Of a stretch of 11,621 nucleotides of DNA, positions 6,262 through 11,621 are shown piece by piece. This stretch comes from an uncultured Spartobacteria bacterium (GTDB lineage: Bacteria; Verrucomicrobiota; Verrucomicrobiae; Chthoniobacterales; UBA6821). The DNA lies in NCBI GenBank assembly GCA_903919105.1, contig CAIXGT010000029.1, forward strand, positions 1-11,621, given 5' to 3'. Position 1 is the first letter of the stretch. Each line of letters starts with the position of its first letter. The position numbers were made by a program, and so were the translations under genes. The notes under the pieces are model-generated. The model was not told where the DNA came from, made no database searches, and worked only from the letters and a program-made list of their open reading frames with translations.

Positions 6262-7619
6262 ATCCGCTTTCCCTTTCCGAGATAGCCGGAATGTGCGGCG
6301 CAGCTCTTATTGCAGGCAACCCCGAAAGCATGGTGCGCCGTGTCAGCAAGGATACGCGTTCGATCGAGGCCGGTGATCTCTATGTCGCACTCAGGGGGGA
6401 ACGTTTCGACGGGAATCAATTCATCGCTGAAGCCGCAGCAAAGGGAGCTGTTGCAGCTCTCTGCGACGGTGAACCTCCGGTGGGTTTGCCTCAGGGGTTT
6501 GGTATTCTGAGCACGCCTGATTCCATGACAGGACTCGCACTCCTTGCCTCAGCGTGGCGCTCCAGCCTAACACTGCGTGCCATTGCCATCACCGGCAGTA
6601 GCGGCAAGACCTCCGTGAAGGATTTTACGGCGGCTGTGCTTCGCTCATCACTACGCACAACAGCCACTCTGGGTAATCTGAACAACGAGATCGGTCTTCC
6701 TCTCTCCATCCTGGCGGCCGATCTGGAGGATGAAGCTGCCGTCTGGGAGATCGGAATGAATCACCGTCGTGAGATCGCACCGCTTGCCGGATTGGCCAAG
6801 CCGGAGATCGGGATCATCACAAATGTAGGAACCGCCCACATCGAGCATCTCGGGAGTCGTGAAGAAATCGCGGCCGAGAAGGGAGATCTTCTAGAGAAGC
6901 TGCCGTCCGGAGGGTGCGCGATTATTCCGGCTGAGGATGATTTTTCCAAAGAGCTCGCTTCCAGAACATCGGCCCGGGTCTTGCAGGTTGGGTTCGATCG
7001 GGGGGACCTCAGGGCCACGGGGATTCGATACGGCCTGGATGAGACACGTTTTGTGATCGAGGGAGAGTTCGGGAGAGCCGAAGCCCTTCTCCCTGTGCCG
7101 GGTCGGCATATGGTCGGCAATGCCCTCCTGGCGATTGCGGCGGGATTGCAGTGCGGCATCACGCTGGAGAAGTGCGTTTCGGGACTCGCTGGTGTCACCT
7201 TGACTTCAGGACGACTAGCCAAGGTGATCCGGGCTGGAGTGACTTTTCTGGACGATACCTACAATGCGAATCCCGAATCGATGATAGCCGCTCTTGAGAC
7301 GCTTGAGGGACTTTCCATGCCGGGTCGCAAGATTGCTGTTCTTGGCAGGATGGGGGAATTAGGAATTCATGCGGCTACGGGATACGAAAGCGTAGGCAAT
7401 AAGGCCGCTACCGTACTCTCCACGCTGATCACCGTAGGTGAAGAAGCTTCCGCAATCGCTGATGCGGCTACGAAGGCAGGGCTTTCGGATGTGCGCGTCG
7501 TTTCTGACAATGCTGCGGCCGCCCAACTTCTCTGCTCATTTGCCACTCAGGGCGACCTAGTCTTGCTGAAAGCAAGCAGAAGCGCACGTATGGAGGAAGT
7601 CCTTCAACACTTCAACTGA
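6258..7619 (+). CDS. murF: UDP-N-acetylmuramoyl-tripeptide--D-alanyl-D-alanine ligase MurF
   Basis: MurF adds the D-Ala-D-Ala dipeptide to UDP-MurNAc-tripeptide, finishing the cytoplasmic pentapeptide precursor. The 453 residues are of normal length. Motifs in order: KDTRSIEAGDLYVALRG (31-47), P-loop ITGSSGKTS (111-119), NLNNEIGLPLS (140-150), WEIGMNHRREI (163-173), the probable carbamylated lysine K208 in EKGDL, and DDTYNANPESM (332-342). One oddity: the family's usual LGDMxELG reads LGRMGELG (362-369), with Arg in place of Asp. The ATG overlaps the murE stop (ATGA) and has AGGGAGG at 6241-6247, 10 bases upstream. A 19-base gap follows before mraY. Confidence 0.96.
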   Translation: MNPLSLSEIAGMCGAALIAGNPESMVRRVSKDTRSIEAGDLYVALRGERFDGNQFIAEAAAKGAVAALCDGEPPVGLPQGFGILSTPDSMTGLALLASAWRSSLTLRAIAITGSSGKTSVKDFTAAVLRSSLRTTATLGNLNNEIGLPLSILAADLEDEAAVWEIGMNHRREIAPLAGLAKPEIGIITNVGTAHIEHLGSREEIAAEKGDLLEKLPSGGCAIIPAEDDFSKELASRTSARVLQVGFDRGDLRATGIRYGLDETRFVIEGEFGRAEALLPVPGRHMVGNALLAIAAGLQCGITLEKCVSGLAGVTLTSGRLAKVIRAGVTFLDDTYNANPESMIAALETLEGLSMPGRKIAVLGRMGELGIHAATGYESVGNKAATVLSTLITVGEEASAIADAATKAGLSDVRVVSDNAAAAQLLCSFATQGDLVLLKASRSARMEEVLQHFN

Positions 7620-7638
7620 ACATCCAACCCATCACACG

Positions 7639-8757
7639 ATGCTCTATTATCTGTCACAATTCGGATCTCTCCTGCACGGGATGGAGATCGGGAAAGCCCT
7701 GAATGTTTTTCAATACATCTCCTTCCGCGCTCTCTGCGCTGGACTCACTTCCTTCCTGATCTGCCTGATGTTCGGCAACACGGTCATTCGCCGCCTGGTC
7801 GAACTGAAGCTCGGCCAACCGATCCGAAGCGCCGAGGAAGTTCACCGACTCAACGAACTTCATGGCGGAAAGAAGGGAACCCCAACCATGGGGGGTATCC
7901 TGCTCATTGCGGCCGTGGTTCTTTCCACTCTGATCTGGGCTCGTCCTGACAACCCTTTTGTCTGGATCTGTCTCATCACGGTCCTCTTTCTTGGAGCGCT
8001 CGGATTTTATGACGATTGGCTGAAGGTGACGAAGAAAAGTTCGGCAGGCATCAGTAGTCGTCTCAAGTTTTTTCTTCAATGCATCCTCGCGGCTGGAATC
8101 ACTGCATTCTTTCTCCTCTCCCCCTCACTGGCCAAGCAGGCGCAGCAACTCTATATCCCGTTCATGAAGGGCCCTGTTTTAAGCCTCGGCATCTTCTGGA
8201 CCTATATTTTCTATTTGCTAATCATCGTCGGATCCTCGAACGCGGTGAACCTCACCGACGGACTCGACGGGCTAGCCTCGGGTTGCACGGTCATGGCTGG
8301 AATCTGCTTCGGTGTCTTTACCTACCTTGCCGGAAACAGCAAGGCAGCCCTCTATCTTCAGATTCCGTATTATGGCTATTCGGGCGAACTAGCCGTTGTC
8401 AGTCTGGCACTGGCTGGGGCGGCACTCGGGTTTCTCTGGTGGAACTGCCATCCAGCAAAAGTCTTCATGGGTGACACGGGGTCCCTGGCGATCGGAGGTC
8501 TGCTTGGTGTGCTCGCCATCTGCTGCAAGCAGGAACTGATGCTTGCCATCGTCGGAGGGGTTTTTGTCGCTGAGGCGCTCTCGGTCATCCTTCAGGTAGC
8601 CAGCTTCAAGTTGACTGGGAAACGCATCTTCAAAATGTCGCCGCTACACCACCATTTCGAACTTTCCGGATGGAAGGAAAACACAGTCACGGTGCGATTC
8701 TGGATCATGGCCATTGTGTTCGGACTTCTTGGCATCGCCACCCTGAAGCTGCGCTGA
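7639..8757 (+). CDS. mraY: Phospho-N-acetylmuramoyl-pentapeptide-transferase MraY
   Basis: MraY is the integral inner-membrane enzyme that transfers phospho-MurNAc-pentapeptide to undecaprenyl phosphate, making lipid I. The 372 residues contain about ten hydrophobic segments and the hallmark motifs: GKKGTPTMGG (77-86), YDDWLK (124-129), NAVNLTDGLDGLA (201-213), FMGDTGSLA (276-284, with D279) and the histidine motif PLHHHFEL (335-342). All expected catalytic Asp are present. The start ATG gives MLYYL, the common MraY N-terminus; no Shine-Dalgarno precedes it, only a C/A-rich 19-base gap after murF, so translation probably depends on the upstream genes. Three bases after its stop comes a GTG in the frame of murD. 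Confidence 0.97.
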   Translation: MLYYLSQFGSLLHGMEIGKALNVFQYISFRALCAGLTSFLICLMFGNTVIRRLVELKLGQPIRSAEEVHRLNELHGGKKGTPTMGGILLIAAVVLSTLIWARPDNPFVWICLITVLFLGALGFYDDWLKVTKKSSAGISSRLKFFLQCILAAGITAFFLLSPSLAKQAQQLYIPFMKGPVLSLGIFWTYIFYLLIIVGSSNAVNLTDGLDGLASGCTVMAGICFGVFTYLAGNSKAALYLQIPYYGYSGELAVVSLALAGAALGFLWWNCHPAKVFMGDTGSLAIGGLLGVLAICCKQELMLAIVGGVFVAEALSVILQVASFKLTGKRIFKMSPLHHHFELSGWKENTVTVRFWIMAIVFGLLGIATLKLR

Positions 8758-8766
8758 CCGGTGCCC

Positions 8767-10158
8767 ATGAACGCCTCATCCAATCCCTACATCGGCAAGA
8801 AGGCCGTCGTCCTCGGCTTGGGGAGAAGCGGTCTCGCCGCTGCGCGCTTGCTCAAGCGCTCCGGTGCCGAGGTGACAGTCTGTGACAGTGGGGAATCGTC
8901 TGTTCTTAGCGAACGGGCGGAACTCCTGCGTAAGGAAGGGATCAGCGTTCTCACGGGAGCTGATGCCGCGCGGGATTCCATTATTCATGACATCGCGGTC
9001 TTGAGCCCGGGGATCGAGGAGACGGCGCCGATCGTTGTGAATGTCATAGGAAAGCGCATTCCCCTGATCGGTGAGCTCGAGCTGGCTTTTACTCTCTGCC
9101 CTTTTCCAGTGGTGGCGATCACCGGCACCAATGGAAAAACCACCACCACGGAACTCACCACCCTTATGCTCCGTGGGTCGGGGCTCCGTGCTGCTTCCTG
9201 CGGGAATATTGGAACCCCCATGTCGGAGCTTCTGGACGGCGGGATCGTATGGGATGTGCTGGTTGCCGAGGTCAGCTCGTTCCAGCTTGAGACCATCAGA
9301 ACATTCCGCCCGAGGGTCTCCGCATGGCTCAACCTCAGTCCCAACCATCTCGACCGCTATCCCTCAATGCACGAGTATCGCGAAGCAAAGCTCAGAATCT
9401 TTGAGAATCAGACCGCAGAGGATTGGGCGGTGATCCCTGCAGATACAAAGGATCTCGATCTTTCCAAGATCAAGGCGAAGAAGATCACCTTCAGTACCAC
9501 GGATCCATCGGCAGATCTTTCTCTCAATAACAATCTCAGGATCCAGCATGGTGGGAAAGTGCTGCTCGATCTGTCCACGACCCGGCTCCGCGGTCCCCAC
9601 AATGCCGCCAATGTCATGGGTGCCTTTGCTATCGGCATCGCGCTCGGTGCCGATACGAGCATGATGGCCGATGCGATCCGGGAGTATACGCCGCCGGCTC
9701 ACCGCTGTGAATTCATAGCGGAGGGTGATGGCAATGGCATGAGCTGGATCAATGATTCCAAGGCTACGACCCTCGATGCCATGGAGCAGGCGATCCGCTC
9801 CGTGACGGGACCTCTCATCTTGATCGCCGGTGGGAAGGATAAGGGTTTTGAGTTCCTACCCATCGCCAACCTGGTCCGTGAGCGTGTGAGTCTGGCGATT
9901 CTTATTGGTGAGATGCGCCATCGGATTGCAAGGGATTGGGCGCCTCTTCGTTGCCTCAAGGCAGAGAGTCTCCAGGAGGCGGTTTTGACCGCTCAAAAAG
10001 AAGCCAAACCCGGAACGACTATTCTTTTCTCACCCGGCACCTCCTCCTTCGATATGTTCCGCGATTATGTGGAGCGCGGGGAGACATTCAGAAGGCTTGT
10101 GAAGGAATCCATGGGCACAGGGGTTTTCCTCGCTCAAGGAGGCGCACACAACCCCTAG
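8767..10158 (+). CDS. murD: UDP-N-acetylmuramoyl-L-alanine--D-glutamate ligase MurD
   Basis: MurD adds D-glutamate to UDP-MurNAc-L-Ala in the cytoplasm, the second step of stem-peptide assembly. The 463 residues show the N-terminal nucleotide-binding fold VVLGLGRSGLAAARLL (from about residue 14), the P-loop AITGTNGKTTT (117-127), the AEVSSFQLE motif (167-175), NHLDRYPSMHEYREAKLRIF with a probable carbamylated lysine (K208), NDSKATTLDA (329-338), GGKDKGFEF (355-363) and FSPGTSSFDMF (421-431). The last motif is usually SPACASFD. Start: ATG 8767 is preferred; a GTG at 8761 would add two residues, and neither has a Shine-Dalgarno. MurD ends at TAG 10158, followed by an AT-rich gap, unlike the tight spacing before it. 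Confidence 0.96.
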   Translation: MNASSNPYIGKKAVVLGLGRSGLAAARLLKRSGAEVTVCDSGESSVLSERAELLRKEGISVLTGADAARDSIIHDIAVLSPGIEETAPIVVNVIGKRIPLIGELELAFTLCPFPVVAITGTNGKTTTTELTTLMLRGSGLRAASCGNIGTPMSELLDGGIVWDVLVAEVSSFQLETIRTFRPRVSAWLNLSPNHLDRYPSMHEYREAKLRIFENQTAEDWAVIPADTKDLDLSKIKAKKITFSTTDPSADLSLNNNLRIQHGGKVLLDLSTTRLRGPHNAANVMGAFAIGIALGADTSMMADAIREYTPPAHRCEFIAEGDGNGMSWINDSKATTLDAMEQAIRSVTGPLILIAGGKDKGFEFLPIANLVRERVSLAILIGEMRHRIARDWAPLRCLKAESLQEAVLTAQKEAKPGTTILFSPGTSSFDMFRDYVERGETFRRLVKESMGTGVFLAQGGAHNP

Positions 10159-10203
10159 AATAAATAATCTTTTAGCTCTTCAATAACCACAATACCTAGT
10201 AAA

Positions 10204-10209
10204 TATAAT
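10204..10209 (+). promoter_or_regulatory. Candidate -10 element (TATAAT) upstream of the LysM gene
   Basis: The 66 bases between murD and the LysM gene have 16 G or C (about 24%), far below the neighbouring genes, and contain a perfect TATAAT. No convincing -35 lies 16-18 bases upstream (positions 10181-10186 read CAATAA). A start near 10216 would leave a leader of under 10 bases. No hairpin or terminator is visible in this gap, so readthrough from murD is also possible. Confidence 0.4.
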
Positions 10210-10224
10210 AATATACACTAACCC

Positions 10225-11340
10225 ATGAATCCGATGACTCCTAAACGTACCCGTCGGCTCCGCGCTCGCGCCGCAACCATGCACGCTCCAGAAGAGGAGT
10301 TCGAGGACTATGGTCCCGAACCGAACATGAAGCTCTCCCATGCCTTCCTGGTGGTTCTTCTTCTTCATGTGGTGGCTGTGGGCGGACTCTACGCCTTTAA
10401 TTCCATGAAGGCCGGAAAGGTCTCTCCCACCAAGACAGCTCGCTCCATCGAGCCTGCGACCCCTCAACAGCAGCCATCGAACAACCAAGGTCCCGGTAAC
10501 ACCGGAGGTTCTGGTTCTGGTCCAGGCGAAGAGCCTCCAGCTCCTACCAAGGCTCCCCTTGTCGCCAAAGTGAGCGAAGCTCCTAAGTCAATAAAGGCCG
10601 CTACCGAAAGATCAGCCCAGCAGACGAAGCAGGCCTCGACTGCAACCACGGCGTCCACGGCTCCGAGGGGATTCCTGGCAAGCGCCAGGAGCATGGTTGG
10701 TAAAACCCTTGGCGCTTCGGGCCTTGGTGCCGCTGCTGTGTCAACGTCATCCGCACAGGAACCCGCGACTGTAACTTCCCCGGCAACTCAAGCCCCTCAG
10801 CCATCCCACGTGGCAGTCTCATCTGGAATTCCTGCAACAGCAAACACTTACATGGTCAAGGCGGGAGACACTCTCACGCGCATTGCCTCCTCATTGGGAG
10901 TGGCGATTCCCGAACTCGAAAAGGTGAACGGAATGACGGAAAAGTCCGTGCTTCAGGTCGGCCAGATCCTCAAGGTTCCGGCCAAAGCGATGAGTCAGGC
11001 AGTTTCTGATGTCTCGGCCCAGGCCGGAAAGGTTGTGGAAGGGGTGCAGCAGGCGCCTGCTGCGGTAGTCGGTGCAGTCACCTCAGCGACTACAGCCCTT
11101 ACGGGAGCAAATCCCGCCGCGGGTGCCGCTGCGGTAGCGGCACCTGTTGAGGATCAGGGACCGACCACGGAGTACACCGTCGTCAAGGGAGACAGCCCTT
11201 ACAAGATTGCCAAGAAATTCAAGATCACGCCCGATCAGCTCATGAAAGCGAACGGCATCACCGATCCGAAGAAGATCCAGATCGGTCAGAAGCTGAAGAT
11301 TCCCACCTCCGCTGCGTCATCGAAGAAAGAGGCCCAGTAA
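10225..11340 (+). CDS. Membrane-anchored protein with two LysM peptidoglycan-binding domains
   Basis: This 371-residue protein has a basic cytoplasmic N-terminus (KRTRRLRARAA), an acidic stretch (about 23-30), and one membrane segment at about 38-58 (SHAFLVVLLLHVVAVGGLYAF), giving a type II, outward-facing topology. A long Pro/Gly/Ser/Thr/Ala-rich linker follows, then LysM 1 (about 208-252, YMVKAGDTLTRIASSLGV ... VGQILKVP), an Ala/Val-rich linker, and LysM 2 (about 316-360, YTVVKGDSPYKIAKKFKI ... IGQKLKIP). LysM binds GlcNAc-containing glycan, so it should hold peptidoglycan near the inner membrane. No catalytic domain is present. Its place between murD and ftsW suggests a division or cell-wall role, but that is inference. 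The ATG at 10225 has no Shine-Dalgarno; a second ATG at 10234 is possible. Confidence 0.88.
   Translation: MNPMTPKRTRRLRARAATMHAPEEEFEDYGPEPNMKLSHAFLVVLLLHVVAVGGLYAFNSMKAGKVSPTKTARSIEPATPQQQPSNNQGPGNTGGSGSGPGEEPPAPTKAPLVAKVSEAPKSIKAATERSAQQTKQASTATTASTAPRGFLASARSMVGKTLGASGLGAAAVSTSSAQEPATVTSPATQAPQPSHVAVSSGIPATANTYMVKAGDTLTRIASSLGVAIPELEKVNGMTEKSVLQVGQILKVPAKAMSQAVSDVSAQAGKVVEGVQQAPAAVVGAVTSATTALTGANPAAGAAAVAAPVEDQGPTTEYTVVKGDSPYKIAKKFKITPDQLMKANGITDPKKIQIGQKLKIPTSAASSKKEAQ
11122..11144 (+). repeat. Perfect 9-bp inverted repeat inside the LysM gene
   Basis: GGTGCCGCT and AGCGGCACC are exact reverse complements separated by 5 bases (GCGGT), a very stable GC-rich hairpin in the mRNA. It encodes part of the Ala-rich linker just before LysM 2. 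It may only reflect Ala-codon composition; no T-run follows, so it is not a terminator. Confidence 0.45.
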
Positions 11341-11394
11341 CCGTCTCTAGAACCCTCTCGTCAACGCCCCAGAGCCCTTCAGAATCCAGGAGCC

Positions 11395-11621
11395 GTGCAG
11401 CGCAGCAGCATCTACCTCCTCCTGATCTCGGTGGTCGGGCTGCTTGCCCTTGGGGTGGTGATGCTTTTTAGCACGAGCGCTTATGCCCAGGAGAGTCACG
11501 GTGACATCTACTACTTTGTCAAAAAGGATATCTTTTGGCTGATCATCGGCATGGGGGTCTGCGTTGTGGGCGCGATGACCGATTATCATCTCTGGCAACG
11601 CACCTGGAAAATCTGGTTCGG
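11395..11621 (+). CDS. ftsW: Septal peptidoglycan polymerase FtsW (SEDS family), N-terminal part
   Basis: FtsW is the SEDS glycosyltransferase that polymerises septal glycan from lipid II at the inner membrane, together with FtsI. Only 75 codons are in the window. They show a hydrophobic segment (about 6-24), the family's N-terminal GVVMLFSTSAY motif (about 20-31), FVKKDIFWLIIGMG, and a second membrane segment followed by DYHLWQ, all as expected for the first two helices of FtsW/RodA proteins. The GTG at 11395 is the only conventional start between the LysM stop and the conserved motif. AGGAG at 11388-11392 ends 2 bases before it, which is unusually close. The 54-base gap after the LysM gene shows no terminator. 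RodA is the alternative, but the dcw position favours FtsW. Confidence 0.9.
   Translation, partial: MQRSSIYLLLISVVGLLALGVVMLFSTSAYAQESHGDIYYFVKKDIFWLIIGMGVCVVGAMTDYHLWQRTWKIWF

Overview
The window is a bacterial division and cell wall (dcw) cluster, read left to right on the + strand. To its left, on the - strand, lies a small two-gene unit that looks like a toxin-antitoxin system. The DNA is moderately GC-rich and densely coded. Several genes overlap by 4 bp, and several starts (mraZ, rsmH, mraY, murD) have no clear Shine-Dalgarno sequence while ftsL and murF have one. The gene order and the LysM gene between murD and ftsW make me think of the Verrucomicrobiota. That is a judgement from general style and memory, not a proven assignment. 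The MurE meso-DAP signature points to a Gram-negative type of peptidoglycan.

Layout. Bases 1-838 (- strand) hold an XRE-type helix-turn-helix gene. It overlaps, by ATGA, a nucleotidyltransferase of the AbiEii/AbiGii type that runs off the left edge. Bases 839-1085 form the divergent control region. It contains a perfect 16-bp palindrome just before the HTH gene, a short CTTGGCG direct repeat, a candidate sigma-70 promoter, and four 10-bp-spaced repeats that match the known MraZ operator pattern. Then follow mraZ, rsmH, an FtsL-like gene, ftsI, murE, murF, mraY and murD. A 66-bp gap of about 24% GC with a perfect TATAAT comes next, then a membrane-anchored protein with two LysM domains, and finally the first 75 codons of ftsW, cut by the right edge.

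How the genes work together. MraZ is the cluster's autoregulator and RsmH methylates 16S rRNA. MurE, MurF and MurD add amino acids to the UDP-MurNAc peptide, and MraY moves the finished pentapeptide to the lipid carrier to make lipid I. FtsW and FtsI polymerise and cross-link septal peptidoglycan, with the FtsL-like protein as their small bitopic partner. The LysM protein sits where ftsW would normally follow murD directly, which makes it a candidate division-site peptidoglycan-binding protein.

The least ordinary parts are the XRE/AbiEii pair with its palindrome (possible operator or attenuator), the LysM gene with its own AT-rich upstream region, and the way the MraZ repeats overlap the possible translation start of mraZ. 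The remaining genes are standard family members.
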